The translations under genes and the position numbers were made by a program. The notes under the pieces are model-generated. The model saw only the letters and a list, made by a program, of their open reading frames with translations, was not told the origin of the DNA and did not search any database. This document shows positions 18,890-28,269 of a stretch of DNA of 64,000 bases, one piece after another. Every line of letters starts with the position of its first letter. Position 1 is the first letter of the stretch. Source of the stretch: Pseudophaeobacter sp. (GTDB taxonomy: Bacteria; Pseudomonadota; Alphaproteobacteria; Rhodobacterales; Rhodobacteraceae); assembly GCA_027019165.1 (NCBI GenBank), contig JALUXC010000008.1, forward strand, positions 221,929 through 285,928, given 5' to 3'.

Positions 18890-19336
18890 TTACCAACGCT
18901 TGAGCGCATCCTCATCGGCATCTTTGGCAGCCACCCATTCTGCTGCGCCACCTTTCAGGACTTCTTTTTTCCAAAAGGGTGCACGGGATTTGAGGTAATC
19001 CATCAGGAACTCAGCCGCCTCAAAAGCGTCCTTGCGATGACGCGCGGCAGTGGCGACCATCATGATACGATCGCCCGGGACAAGCCGCCCATAGCGGTGG
19101 ATAACCAGCGCATCGGCAAGGTCCCAGCGGGTCATCGCCTCCGACGCGATCTTTTCCAGCGCCTTCTGGGTCATGCCGGGGTAATGCTCGATCTCCATCG
19201 CAGCCATCTCGCCTGTGTCAGCCTCGCGCACGACGCCGGTGAAGGTCACGACTGCCCCTGCCCCATCGACCGCATCGGCAAAGGCTTCGGTCTCTGCGCC
19301 CAGATCGAACGGGGCCTCCTGAACCTTGATGCGCAT
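18890..19336 (-). CDS. moaE: Molybdopterin synthase catalytic subunit MoaE
   Basis: Large subunit of molybdopterin synthase, 148 residues (family usually about 140-150). It converts cyclic pyranopterin monophosphate to molybdopterin using sulfur from MoaD. Conserved features: TFTGVVRE, the MEIEHYPGM segment, HRYGRLVPGDRIMMV, ATAARHRKDAFEA, and the catalytic lysine region RAPFWKKE near the C-terminus. It follows moaD by 4 bases and completes a pgsA-moaD-moaE operon. Confidence 0.95.
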   Translation of the reverse strand: MRIKVQEAPFDLGAETEAFADAVDGAGAVVTFTGVVREADTGEMAAMEIEHYPGMTQKALEKIASEAMTRWDLADALVIHRYGRLVPGDRIMMVATAARHRKDAFEAAEFLMDYLKSRAPFWKKEVLKGGAAEWVAAKDADEDALKRW

Positions 19337-19340
19337 TGCC

Positions 19341-19586
19341 TTAGCCCCCGGTCATGGGCGGAAAAAAGGCAATCTCGCGCACGCCATCCAAAGGCGCATC
19401 AAAGTCAGAAAGTTCCTGATCCAGCGCCACGCGCAAGGCAGACAGATCGGCGAAAGCTGCCTCATAGCGCGGCTCGCGGGCGCGCAACTCCTCGACCAGG
19501 TCAGCCACCGTGGCGGCAGAGGTCTCAACGCTTTCGCGGGGCAGGCCGATCCGCTCACGCACCCAGGCGAAATACAGAATGTCCAT
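19341..19586 (-). CDS. moaD: Molybdopterin synthase sulfur carrier subunit MoaD
   Basis: Ubiquitin-fold sulfur carrier of 81 residues ending in the diagnostic Gly-Gly (FFPPMTGG), which is adenylated and thiocarboxylated by MoeB. The N-terminal ILYFAWVRERIG is the usual first strand and helix. The start at 19586 overlaps the stop of pgsA; a longer in-frame version would run back into pgsA and is unlikely. Confidence 0.93.
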   Translation of the reverse strand: MDILYFAWVRERIGLPRESVETSAATVADLVEELRAREPRYEAAFADLSALRVALDQELSDFDAPLDGVREIAFFPPMTGG

Positions 19587-20257
19587 CAGCGGCTCTCCTT
19601 TAGATGCGGCAGGGCCTTTTTCAGATAGTCCACGCCGGTGATCAGCGTCAAAGCTGCGGCAATCCACAAAAGCCACAGGCCAATCCGACCGGTCCAGACC
19701 ATACCCTCATATTTCCAGCGCAATCCGACCGTATCCTCGACCGTGCCACCAAGCACCCCTTCAATCAGCCCTTCGTCCATCCCGAAGGAGGACATCACCA
19801 GATAGTGTTCGAACACCCCCTGACAGAAGAGCGCAGCAATTGCGGTCATCTGCGCAGTGGTCTTCCACTTGGCCAGTTGAGTGACCTTCAGCGTACCGGC
19901 CGTGTCGCCCAGGTATTCGCGCAGGCCCGACACAAAGACCTCGCGGAACAGAATCACCGTTGCGGGCAACACCAGCCAGGGGGCCCAGTGTTCCGCAGCG
20001 TAGCCCACGAGGATCATAAGCGCGATCACCACCATGGCCTTGTCCGCGATAGGATCCAGCATGGCGCCAAGTTTGGTCTCCTGCTTCCAGGCACGGGCCA
20101 GGTAGCCATCAAACCAGTCGGTCACCGCCGCGCCCACAAAAAGCAAAAGCGCAAACCAGTCCGCAAGGGGGCGGTTGAAGTAGAGGAACATGATGGCAAG
20201 ACCGGGTGCAGCAAGCAGCCGCACAACGGTCAGGATATTCGGCAAGGTCCATATCAT
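19586..20257 (-). CDS. pgsA: CDP-diacylglycerol--glycerol-3-phosphate 3-phosphatidyltransferase PgsA
   Basis: Integral membrane enzyme of 223 residues making phosphatidylglycerophosphate. The CDP-alcohol phosphotransferase motif is complete: D47, D50-G51, A54-R55, G64, D68, D72 (DG-x2-AR-x8-G-x3-D-x3-D). The N-terminus MIWTLPNILTVVRLL is typical of PgsA. It is the first gene of the pgsA-moaD-moaE operon. Here a TRAP transporter lies upstream, rather than uvrC, its usual neighbour as I recall it. Confidence 0.94.
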   Translation of the reverse strand: MIWTLPNILTVVRLLAAPGLAIMFLYFNRPLADWFALLLFVGAAVTDWFDGYLARAWKQETKLGAMLDPIADKAMVVIALMILVGYAAEHWAPWLVLPATVILFREVFVSGLREYLGDTAGTLKVTQLAKWKTTAQMTAIAALFCQGVFEHYLVMSSFGMDEGLIEGVLGGTVEDTVGLRWKYEGMVWTGRIGLWLLWIAAALTLITGVDYLKKALPHLKESR

Positions 20258-20373
20258 GGCCGCACATTATCCGGCTGTTTCAAAAGTGGAAAGCAGGACC
20301 TTGCAAAATTCGCCTCTTGTCCCGTTGGCGCTTTGAGATCGCGGTGGGAAAGGAGAGTGTGTGCGGTGGCTCT

Positions 20374-22674
20374 CTATGCCGTTTCAGGGGTCTGCTGCGA
20401 TCGGGACAGGAGGACATGCACCCCAATCAGCGCCAGCGCCAGCGCAATGCCGACCCACATCACCAATGCGGTTTTCCAAAGGACCAGAACAGCCGCCAAC
20501 AGGCGCAGCCCGATCTCCCAGCGAGCAAGCGCCGCGCGATCAAACCGTGCAAGGGCCGAAGCCGTGAGGTAGAGCGTCAGTACAAGACGCAGACCCAAAA
20601 GCGACAGCGCCATCAGATCAACGGTGCCAGAGTACCCCTCGATCAGGGTGCGGCGCCCCATGTCATCGGTGATGGTCACAGCCTCTTCGATCAACAAGAG
20701 TTCCGGGTACCAGGCAAAGACAAAGGGTATGGTGAACATCACAATCCCCACGCGCACCGCGGCAAAGCCTGTGCGCATCGGCTCGGTCCGGGTGATGGAA
20801 GCCGCGGCAAAGGCGGCTATCGCCACCGGCGGCGTGATGGCCGAGGCAACGGCAAAGTAAAAGACAAACATATGCGCGGTGAAAAAGCTCACCCCCAGAT
20901 TGGCCAAAAGCGGCCCCAGCAACAGCGCCACATTCACATAGGCCGGCACGGTCGGCATCCCCATGCCCAAGAGGATCGCGCAGACCATGGCACAGGTGAG
21001 CGCCAGCATCAGGTAGACCCCGCCAACAATCGGGATCTCAAAGCCAAAGAGGCGCAGAACCTGTGCCTTCTCCAGCCAGGAGGTCACGGCGCGGGTCAAC
21101 TCTCCGGTCAGACCGCTTTCATTCAGGAAGGCCGAGATGATCGATACCGCAAACAGCAAAAGGAAGAGACGCGATATCAGGATCCCGCCATCGGCCAAGG
21201 ACATCAGGATCTTCGAAGGCTTCGTGCGGGTTTCGGGATCAAGGAACAAAAGCGGCAGCAGAACAGCAACCGCCCACCAGCCCGCCGAGACCGCATCGCC
21301 GGTGGCATTGATCACAATCTGCGTGACGAAACCCGGCATCACAGCCGCAAAGAGGCCAGAGCCAACAGAGTCCTTGCTGCCCAGAAGCAGGAAAAGGATC
21401 GTCAGGATCGGCAGGAAGATGATCACAAGGTTCAGCCAGTCCTGGCGGTGCATCACCAGATCTTCGGGGATCTCGCGCATCGCCTCAACCCGCTCGCGCC
21501 GCGCCTGAAACATCACGGCCAGGAAGATCGAAAAGAAAAACGCCATCGCGGGCAGGAACGCAGCAGTGATCACCTTGGTGTAGGGCACCGCCGTCAGGGC
21601 CACCAGAACAAAGGCGGCAACGCCCATCACAGGCGGCATGATCTGCCCGCCAGAGGAGGCTGCGGCCTCGACCCCACCTGCAAACTGGGGCGAAAACCCG
21701 TTGCGCCGCATCATCGGGATGGTCAACCGCCCGGTGGACAAGACGTTGGTCACCGGGCCGCCAGTGATCGTCCCGAACATGGCAGAGGACACGATGGCCG
21801 CATGGGCCGGGCCGCCCCGCAGATGCCGCGTCATACGTACCGCCAGCTTGATCAACGAGGTCCCGCCCGCCGAGGTGCCAAACAGCGCGCCGAGGATCAC
21901 GTAGGGAAAGACCTGATTGACGACGATATCCATGAACCGCCCCATGAACCCATCGGGGGTAATAAAGACATTGGTCGCCTTCTGGATCGCCGCCGCCGTA
22001 ACGTCTCCGCCATCGGCGCCCAGCTTGGTCAGAAGGAAATTGTTGTCGCTGAGATCAAACATCCAGATCAGCGCGGTTCCGACGGTGTAAAGAACCACAA
22101 TACTGGCCACCGCCACCAGCGGCAGCCCCCAGACCCGCACGTTGTATAGAAAGAACAGAGTGATGATGGTGAACAGAAGCGGGATGATCCAGATCCCAAA
22201 GCGTGCCTGACAGGCCGGAACCTCGGCCTCGAAGGAAATCCCGGGGATGACATTTGCCGAGCGCTCGGCCGCATCCTGGATCAGCCGCGCGCGTTCGCCG
22301 GTGATCTGATCGATCAGGCAGATCGAGTCGATTTCGACCAGAAACCCCAGCGCCGCCAGAAAGGCCGCAAGGATCAGGCCCGCATCCAGCAACAGGCCCA
22401 GCCAGGCGAGATGCGGTCTGGTTCCTGTCCAGGCCCTGTAGACGCTGGCGTCCAGCGCGACAATGACCATCATCAAAAGGAAGACGGGCGGATAAAAGAA
22501 CTCGGGCGGGAAACCGGAGACCCTGAAAAAGGGACGCCCCGTGATCTCGCGCGCCCAGTCTTGCAGGCCGGGGATTTCCGGCATGGTGTTGACCATGCCG
22601 ACGACCACCAGAATGCAGGCAAGGACCACCGCAATCCGCTGTCCGAGCGGGCGGAAGAGAGCAGGATCTGTCAT
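20374..22674 (-). CDS. TRAP transporter fused permease (4TM/12TM)
   Basis: Permease of 766 residues that fuses the small DctQ-like and large DctM-like subunits, as usual in TAXI-type TRAP systems. Many hydrophobic helices are visible; the hallmark ASSGGQIMPPVMG lies in the middle and a related GMGMPTVPAYV repeat in the second half. An insert of about 50 residues with two cysteines (SICLIDQITG, PACQARF) separates N-terminal helices. I start it at the ATG giving MTDPALFRPLG. It acts with the TAXI binding protein encoded 72 bases upstream; sodium- or proton-driven uptake of an organic acid-like solute is expected. Confidence 0.9.
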   Translation of the reverse strand: MTDPALFRPLGQRIAVVLACILVVVGMVNTMPEIPGLQDWAREITGRPFFRVSGFPPEFFYPPVFLLMMVIVALDASVYRAWTGTRPHLAWLGLLLDAGLILAAFLAALGFLVEIDSICLIDQITGERARLIQDAAERSANVIPGISFEAEVPACQARFGIWIIPLLFTIITLFFLYNVRVWGLPLVAVASIVVLYTVGTALIWMFDLSDNNFLLTKLGADGGDVTAAAIQKATNVFITPDGFMGRFMDIVVNQVFPYVILGALFGTSAGGTSLIKLAVRMTRHLRGGPAHAAIVSSAMFGTITGGPVTNVLSTGRLTIPMMRRNGFSPQFAGGVEAAASSGGQIMPPVMGVAAFVLVALTAVPYTKVITAAFLPAMAFFFSIFLAVMFQARRERVEAMREIPEDLVMHRQDWLNLVIIFLPILTILFLLLGSKDSVGSGLFAAVMPGFVTQIVINATGDAVSAGWWAVAVLLPLLFLDPETRTKPSKILMSLADGGILISRLFLLLFAVSIISAFLNESGLTGELTRAVTSWLEKAQVLRLFGFEIPIVGGVYLMLALTCAMVCAILLGMGMPTVPAYVNVALLLGPLLANLGVSFFTAHMFVFYFAVASAITPPVAIAAFAAASITRTEPMRTGFAAVRVGIVMFTIPFVFAWYPELLLIEEAVTITDDMGRRTLIEGYSGTVDLMALSLLGLRLVLTLYLTASALARFDRAALARWEIGLRLLAAVLVLWKTALVMWVGIALALALIGVHVLLSRSQQTPETA

Positions 22675-22701
22675 ATCACCGAAGCTTTCGCAAAGGGGCA
22701 A

Positions 22702-22716
22702 GGCCGCTGGTCGGCC
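22702..22716 (-). terminator. Hairpin between TAXI binding protein and TRAP permease genes
   Basis: GGCCG (22702-22706) and CGGCC (22712-22716) form a short GC stem around a 5-base loop, in the 72-base gap after the binding-protein stop. There is no long T-run, so it is more likely an mRNA-stability or attenuating element than a full terminator. Confidence 0.4.
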
Positions 22717-22746
22717 CCGCCGGAATTACTATCTAGGCTTTGGTCG

Positions 22747-23802
22747 TCACGGGTGCAGGCAGTCAGCGATGGTGTGACCAGCCTCTTCAAAAGCGCGGAT
22801 TGCGCCCGGGTGCATTTTGATCTGCACCGCACCGCAGGCCCCCTGACTTACGCCATCGATGTCACCAAAGCTGAGCCGCGTGAACGGTCCGCGCGGGGAG
22901 CCTTTGAGAAACCGCTCTTCGCCCTCAAGGTAGGCTTTGGTGACCGCATAGACGAGATCTTCATCCAGCCCCGCGGGTACGATCTGACCAAAGGCGGTCG
23001 CAAAGCTGTCAAAACTGTCATCGTCCACGACAACAGTGATGTCGTTGCCCGCATAGGCCGCGCGGAATTCGTCAATCGGAACCGAATAGGGCGCATGGCC
23101 CGGCGCCGCCATGATCTGCTGTCCCAGTTTGCTGGCCAAAAGATCAGATGGCACGTCGTGGATCGTGATCCCGCCAGCAGCGGCGATGGCGATCTGACGG
23201 CCCGAGAGCAGACCTTCGGGGATGGTCCAGGCATCCGCACCGCCCCCCGTAATGGCAGAGACCGTATCCGGCCAGGGTGTCTGGATGCCTTCATAACCTT
23301 CGCCGTCCTTGATGCCGGACAAAAGCTGGATCATCGCCCGGCCAGAGGTCAGCGCCGCGCCGCGCGGCGGGCCGTTCCAGATCCGCTTGCCGGCCAGGTC
23401 GCGAATATCCTCGACCGGGTTGCTGTTGTAATAGCCCAGCATCTGCGCGGAGCCCGCATTGAAAAAGATCACGCGGAGGTTGGCGGCCAGTTCTGCGCCT
23501 TTTTCAGGGCCGATACCGCTGTAAGGGCCAATGCCGCGGGACAGCAAAAAGGGAAGGATCAGCGGCGCGGGCGCCATGTCCAGCCGCCCTTCGGCAACCG
23601 CCTGCACCGAATTCGTGAGCGTCGCCCCTTCGGTGATCTGCAGGGTGGCAACGCCCGCGCTGTCCAGCACGGCGGCCAGTGTCGAATCGATGTAGTGCGG
23701 CGTCGAGCCTGGCGTCGTGGTCTCGGCAGTCAATGTGGCCTGCGCAAAACCCGCCATGGGGGCCAGCGCCAGCGCGCCTGCAAGCAGCGTCTGTTTGAAC
23801 AT
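22747..23802 (-). CDS. TAXI family TRAP transporter solute-binding protein
   Basis: Periplasmic binding protein of 351 residues with a Sec signal peptide (MFKQTLLAGALALAPMAGFAQA). The body shows the TAXI pattern: an early GSTPHYIDSTLA segment, LAGKRIWNGPPRGAA, and a late stretch with FGQIVPAGLDEDLVYAVTKA. Cysteines near the C-terminus (GACGAVQIK, IADCLHP) could form a disulfide. First gene of the TRAP operon, divergent from a MarR regulator that shares the promoter region. Ligand unknown. Confidence 0.88.
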   Translation of the reverse strand: MFKQTLLAGALALAPMAGFAQATLTAETTTPGSTPHYIDSTLAAVLDSAGVATLQITEGATLTNSVQAVAEGRLDMAPAPLILPFLLSRGIGPYSGIGPEKGAELAANLRVIFFNAGSAQMLGYYNSNPVEDIRDLAGKRIWNGPPRGAALTSGRAMIQLLSGIKDGEGYEGIQTPWPDTVSAITGGGADAWTIPEGLLSGRQIAIAAAGGITIHDVPSDLLASKLGQQIMAAPGHAPYSVPIDEFRAAYAGNDITVVVDDDSFDSFATAFGQIVPAGLDEDLVYAVTKAYLEGEERFLKGSPRGPFTRLSFGDIDGVSQGACGAVQIKMHPGAIRAFEEAGHTIADCLHP

Positions 23803-23939
23803 GATTTCCTCCCTATGTGCCCGCCCTCCTCCAAAGGCGGATGCCCCTGTCGCGGGGTCACCATTTAAGGCTTGCAGAAAATATATGACTTGTCACGAAT
23901 TATTTTTTCGGGCTTTATCAGAGCAATGGGAGGACAAGA

Positions 23940-24449
23940 ATGAGCAAGCCCACAGAACGGGACATTGCGCGGATTCGTGCACGGCAAGCGCGTGAGGATT
24001 TCAACATCTTCTCTCGCCTTCCAGCGGTCTATGCCGCATCGCGCAGCCAGGGGCAGAAGTTTCTGCAACATGGCGGAGGCCTTTCGATCGTGGAATGGCG
24101 CACCCTTTGGGATCTTTGCGAGGTCGGGCCCATGACGATCCGCGACCTTGCAGCGATCCAGCGCGCCGATCATTCGCTTCTCAGCCGCGCCCTGCCCGAG
24201 ATGCGGCGCAAAGGCTTTGTCACAATGCGCCGCGATGCCGAGGACGGGCGGCAAATGATCGTCGAAATCGCCGAAGCCGGACGCGCGGCTTATGAGACAG
24301 CCGCCCCGGTGATGGCACGGCGCCGCGCCGCCCTGCGTGCGGTCTTCTCCGAGGAGGAGGTCAACCAATTTGTCGGCTATCTCGACCGGCTGGAAGACTT
24401 CCTGCGCACGCCCATAGATGAATTTCTGAAAGAGGACACAGCAGAATGA
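23940..24449 (+). CDS. MarR family transcriptional regulator
   Basis: Winged-helix regulator of 169 residues. The MarR core is seen as LSIVEWRTLWDLCEVGPMTIRDLA (quoted in part: EWRTLWDLCEVGPMTIRDLA), the recognition helix LLSRALPEMRRKGFV and the wing RDAEDGRQMIVEI. It is divergent from the TAXI-TRAP operon and its end overlaps the sulfatase start (ATGA), so transport and ester cleavage are probably controlled together. Confidence 0.9.
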   Translation: MSKPTERDIARIRARQAREDFNIFSRLPAVYAASRSQGQKFLQHGGGLSIVEWRTLWDLCEVGPMTIRDLAAIQRADHSLLSRALPEMRRKGFVTMRRDAEDGRQMIVEIAEAGRAAYETAAPVMARRRAALRAVFSEEEVNQFVGYLDRLEDFLRTPIDEFLKEDTAE

Positions 24450-26092
24450 CAGACCGTCCCAATGTACTTTGGATCATGGCCGACCAATTGCGGTTCGACT
24501 ACCTCAGCTGCTATGGTCATCCGCATCTGCACACGCCCCATATCGATGCGCTGGCGGCACGCGGTGTGCGTTTCACCAATGCCTATGTTCAATCGCCGGT
24601 CTGCGGCCCTTCGCGCATGTCGGCCTATACTGGACGCTATGTGCGCAGCCATGGCTCCACCTGGAACGGCATGCCGCTGCGGGTGGGCGAGCCGACCTTG
24701 GGCGATCACCTGCGCGAGGTGAACGCACGGGCCGTTCTGGTCGGCAAAACCCATATGACCGCTGACGCAGAAGGCATGGCCTGGCTTGGCATTGATCCCA
24801 GCAGCGAGATCGGTGTGCGGGTCTCGGAATGCGGGTTCGAGCCTTTCGAGCGTGACGATGGCCTGCACCCCGACAGCCCACGCCAGAACTGGTCGGCCTA
24901 TGACGACTATCTGGAGGCACACGGATTTTCCTCTGACAACCCCTGGGAGGATTTCGCCAACTCTGGCCTGGATGACGATGGTGAGCTGCTGTCCGCGTGG
25001 CTCCTGAAAAACTCACGCCTTGCCGCCAACGTGCCAGAAGAACATTCAGAAACCGCCTATATGACCGACCGCGCCATGGCGTTCATGGAAGAGGCCCAAA
25101 TGGATGGGCGCCCTTGGGTCTGTCACCTGTCCTATATCAAACCGCACTGGCCCTATATCGTGCCCGCGCCCTACCACGATATGTATGACGAGACGCATAT
25201 CGTCGATCCGGTCCGCTCTGACGCGGAACGGCAGACGGATCATCCGCTGATGCAGGCCTATCTTGATGCGCGGGTCTGCCGCAGCTTTGCCCGCGATCAT
25301 GTGCGCGAGCATGTGATCCCGGCCTATATGGGGCTGATCAAGCAGCTCGATGACAACCTTGGCCGCCTGTTTGCCTGGATGGATGAAAAGGGTCTCAGTG
25401 AGAACACCATCGTGGCCTTCACCTCGGACCATGGCGATTACATGGGTGACCACTGGATGGGCGACAAGGATTTCTATCACGAGATGGCCGTTAAGGTACC
25501 GCTGATCATTGCCGATCCCCGAAAGGATGCCGATGGCACCCGCGGTCTGGTGACGGAGGAACTGGTTGAGATGATCGACCTTGCCCCCACCTTCATGAAT
25601 GCCGTGGGCTGCCCCGCCAAACCCCATGTGATCGAAGGGCGTGATCTCACGCCGATCCTGCATGGCACCGACGGGTTTTCGCGCCGCTATGTAATCAGCG
25701 AACATGACTACCACTGGTCCGACATGGCCCGCACGCTGGATCAGCCGCAGGAAGACGCCCATACCACGATGATCTTTGACGGGCGCTGGAAATACATCCG
25801 CTGCGAAGGCTTCCGCCCCGTCCTGTTCGACCTTGAAACAGACCCGCAAGAGGTCAATGACATCGGCGGCTCAGACCTGCCCGAACATGTCGCGGTGCGC
25901 GCGCGGATGGAGGCAGCCCTTTTGGATTGGGCCACCCGCCATCACACGCGGATCACTGCAACCCAGACCGTGCTCGCTCGGCAAAAGCTGGCAGCAGAAA
26001 CCGGAATCCTGATCGGGTTCTGGGATGAGGAAGAATACAAAGAGGTCACAGGCAAGGCCTTTGAGGAGCTCATCCCGCAGGGCCGTCCCTGA
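24446..26092 (+). CDS. Sulfatase / phosphonate monoester hydrolase family enzyme
   Basis: Alkaline-phosphatase-superfamily hydrolase of 548 residues. Metal-binding start NVLWIMADQLRFDYLSCYG, the formylglycine motif C53-G-P-S-R (CXPSR) and the C-terminal metal site TSDHGDYMGDH are present. Cys53 must be converted to formylglycine by a maturase not seen here. No signal peptide, so cytoplasmic. The context (MarR, TAXI-TRAP) suggests that an imported sulfate ester or phosphonate/phosphate ester is hydrolysed inside the cell. Ends 8 bases before the convergent uvrC stop. Confidence 0.88.
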   Translation: MTDRPNVLWIMADQLRFDYLSCYGHPHLHTPHIDALAARGVRFTNAYVQSPVCGPSRMSAYTGRYVRSHGSTWNGMPLRVGEPTLGDHLREVNARAVLVGKTHMTADAEGMAWLGIDPSSEIGVRVSECGFEPFERDDGLHPDSPRQNWSAYDDYLEAHGFSSDNPWEDFANSGLDDDGELLSAWLLKNSRLAANVPEEHSETAYMTDRAMAFMEEAQMDGRPWVCHLSYIKPHWPYIVPAPYHDMYDETHIVDPVRSDAERQTDHPLMQAYLDARVCRSFARDHVREHVIPAYMGLIKQLDDNLGRLFAWMDEKGLSENTIVAFTSDHGDYMGDHWMGDKDFYHEMAVKVPLIIADPRKDADGTRGLVTEELVEMIDLAPTFMNAVGCPAKPHVIEGRDLTPILHGTDGFSRRYVISEHDYHWSDMARTLDQPQEDAHTTMIFDGRWKYIRCEGFRPVLFDLETDPQEVNDIGGSDLPEHVAVRARMEAALLDWATRHHTRITATQTVLARQKLAAETGILIGFWDEEEYKEVTGKAFEELIPQGRP

Positions 26093-26100
26093 ACCGCCTT

Positions 26101-27978
26101 TCAGGTCTGGCCGTGGAAGTGATCATAGACCCGCTCGGCCAGAGCTGCTGAAACCCCCTCGACCGCCTTGAGGTCCGACAGGTTGGCGCGGCTCACGGCC
26201 TTGGCGCTGCCAAAGTGTGCCAAAAGCGCCCGTTTGCGGCTTGCGCCGACGCCTGCGATTTCATCGAGCGGAGTTGCCCCCATCGCTTTGGCCCGTTTGG
26301 CCCGGTGGGTGCCGATGGCAAACCTGTGCGCCTCGTCCCGCAAGCGCTGAATGAAATAAAGCACCGGATCGTTGCGTTGCAGGGCAAAGGCGGCCTCGCC
26401 GGGGCGGTAGAATTCCTCTTTGCCGTGGTCGCGATCCACGCCCTTGGCAACGCCGACCATGGGAATGTCCTGCACGCCGTGCTCTTCCATGATCTCGGCC
26501 ACAGCCGACACCTGCCCCGCGCCGCCATCGATCAACAACAGATCCGGCCACATGCCCTTTTCACGGTCAGGATCCTCTTTCAAGAGACGCGAGAAGCGGC
26601 GGTTCAGCACCTCTTTCATCATGCCAAAGTCATCGCCGGGGGTCAGATCGTCGCCCTTGATATTGAACTTCCGATAGGCGTTCTTCATCAGCCCCTCGGG
26701 GCCGGCCACGATCATCCCGCCCACAGCATTGGTGCCCTGGATGTGAGAGTTGTCGTAGACCTCGATCCGCTGCGGCGGGCCATCCAGACCAAAGGCATCG
26801 GCAATCCCCTTCAGCAGCTTGGCCTGGGTCGCGCTTTCGGCCATGCGCCGGGCAAGGCTTTCCCGTGCGTTGCGCACCGCGCCCGCCACAAGTTCCGTCT
26901 TTTCCCCGCGCTGGGGCACGAGGATTTCGACTTTGTGGTCTGCCTTTTCGCTCAGCGCCGCTTGCATCACATCGCCGTTCTCGATGTCATCGGAGAGGAT
27001 CAGTTGACGGGGCGGCTCCTTGTTGCTGTAGAACTGGCCGAGGAAGGCCTCCATCACCTCGGCCGGGCTGTTGTCGGCATCCACGCGCGGGTAGAAATCC
27101 TGATTGCCCCAGTTCTGATTGGCGCGGATGAAAAACACCTGAACGCAGGCCTGCCCGCCCTCCATATGGAGCCCGATGATGTCGGCTTCGGCCACGCCGC
27201 GCGGATTGATCCCCTGCGCCGATTGAACCTGCGTCAGCGCCTTGATCCTGTCACGCAGGGCGGCGGCGCGTTCAAACTCCATCGCCTCTGAGGCTGCCAT
27301 CATCTGCTCGGCCAGCTCCTCCTGGATCTTGGTCGAGCGCCCGGACAGGAACCGCTCCGCGTCGCGCACCGAGGCGGCGTAGTCCTCGGCGCTGATCTCA
27401 CCCGTGCAGGGGGCCGAGCAGCGTTTGATCTGATATTGCAGACAGGGGCGCGTGCGGCTTTCAAACATCGCATCCGAACAGTTGCGCAAAAGGAACGCCT
27501 TTTGCAGCTGGTTCAGCGTGCGGTTCACCGCGCCAGCGCTGGCAAAGGGCCCAAAATAGCTGCCTTTCTCTTTTCGCGCACCGCGATGCTTCTTGATCTG
27601 CGCAAAGGCGTGGTCCTTGGAGACCAGAATATTCGGGAAGCTTTTGTCATCGCGCAATAGCACGTTGTACTTGGGCTTGAGCTGCTTGATCAGGTTCTGC
27701 TCCAAGAGCAGCGCCTCGGTTTCGGTTCGCGTGGTCAGGAACATCATCGAGGTGGTGAGCGCGATCATCCGCTCGATCCGGGGGCTGTTTCCGGGCCGGG
27801 TGTAGTTGGAAACCCGCGCTTTGAGGTTGCGCGCCTTGCCCACATAGAGCACCCGGCTCTCGGCATCGAGCATCCGGTAGACACCGGGCGAAGCATCCAG
27901 CGTCTTCACATAATCCTGGATGACGGCATAGCCGCTGCGGGGTGTTTCTGCGGTCTGATCATTCATGTTTTGACACAT
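26101..27978 (-). CDS. uvrC: Excinuclease ABC subunit UvrC
   Basis: Nucleotide excision repair endonuclease, 625 residues, making both incisions around a lesion in complex with UvrB. The GIY-YIG domain is at the N-terminus ([20 protein letters not shown]), a cysteine-containing region follows ([13 protein letters not shown]), a UvrB-binding UVR motif lies in the middle (EEL...[14 protein letters not shown]), an RNase H-like domain holds the second active site ([26 protein letters not shown]), and two helix-hairpin-helix motifs end the protein. I chose the ATG giving MCQNMNDQ because AGGGA lies 5 bases upstream; a later ATG has no such site. Confidence 0.97.
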   Translation of the reverse strand: MCQNMNDQTAETPRSGYAVIQDYVKTLDASPGVYRMLDAESRVLYVGKARNLKARVSNYTRPGNSPRIERMIALTTSMMFLTTRTETEALLLEQNLIKQLKPKYNVLLRDDKSFPNILVSKDHAFAQIKKHRGARKEKGSYFGPFASAGAVNRTLNQLQKAFLLRNCSDAMFESRTRPCLQYQIKRCSAPCTGEISAEDYAASVRDAERFLSGRSTKIQEELAEQMMAASEAMEFERAAALRDRIKALTQVQSAQGINPRGVAEADIIGLHMEGGQACVQVFFIRANQNWGNQDFYPRVDADNSPAEVMEAFLGQFYSNKEPPRQLILSDDIENGDVMQAALSEKADHKVEILVPQRGEKTELVAGAVRNARESLARRMAESATQAKLLKGIADAFGLDGPPQRIEVYDNSHIQGTNAVGGMIVAGPEGLMKNAYRKFNIKGDDLTPGDDFGMMKEVLNRRFSRLLKEDPDREKGMWPDLLLIDGGAGQVSAVAEIMEEHGVQDIPMVGVAKGVDRDHGKEEFYRPGEAAFALQRNDPVLYFIQRLRDEAHRFAIGTHRAKRAKAMGATPLDEIAGVGASRKRALLAHFGSAKAVSRANLSDLKAVEGVSAALAERVYDHFHGQT

Positions 27979-28269
27979 ATGATTCCCTGCATGTCGCTGC
28001 AACGATTACGCTCCGGTTTCAAGAGCATACAAATCCACGACTCCTGTGGATAACAATGAAGATATCTTCGGGCTATCCGGCATTTTCCCTTGTTTCCCGC
28101 CGATTTTGGACGATTGCCTAAAAATTGAGCGATGCGGCAATGTGTTGTTTTTTAACGTTTCTTTTTGTGGCGCCTGACAAGGTTTTGAAAACAAAGACAC
28201 TTTTGTAACGGGTTTGTGAAGCTTTCCCGTCACGTGCACAACTTTCCCCAACGGCACCCGTTTCTCGGG

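Noticed and set aside
18845..18904. Short TTG-started frame of 19 codons with a good ribosome site (GAAGGAG) next to moaE
   Set aside because: Too short, overlaps the end of the convergent moaE gene, and no known peptide; could be a leftover gene start, but unsupported.
20206..22149. Long plus-strand frame (647 codons) opposite the TRAP permease
   Set aside because: It is antisense to a clear 766-residue permease; the composition is rich in Arg, Gln, Gly and His as expected of a mirror frame in GC-rich DNA.
22411..23868. Plus-strand frame of 485 codons opposite the TAXI binding protein
   Set aside because: Antisense shadow; no family pattern, whereas the minus strand has a signal peptide and TAXI features.
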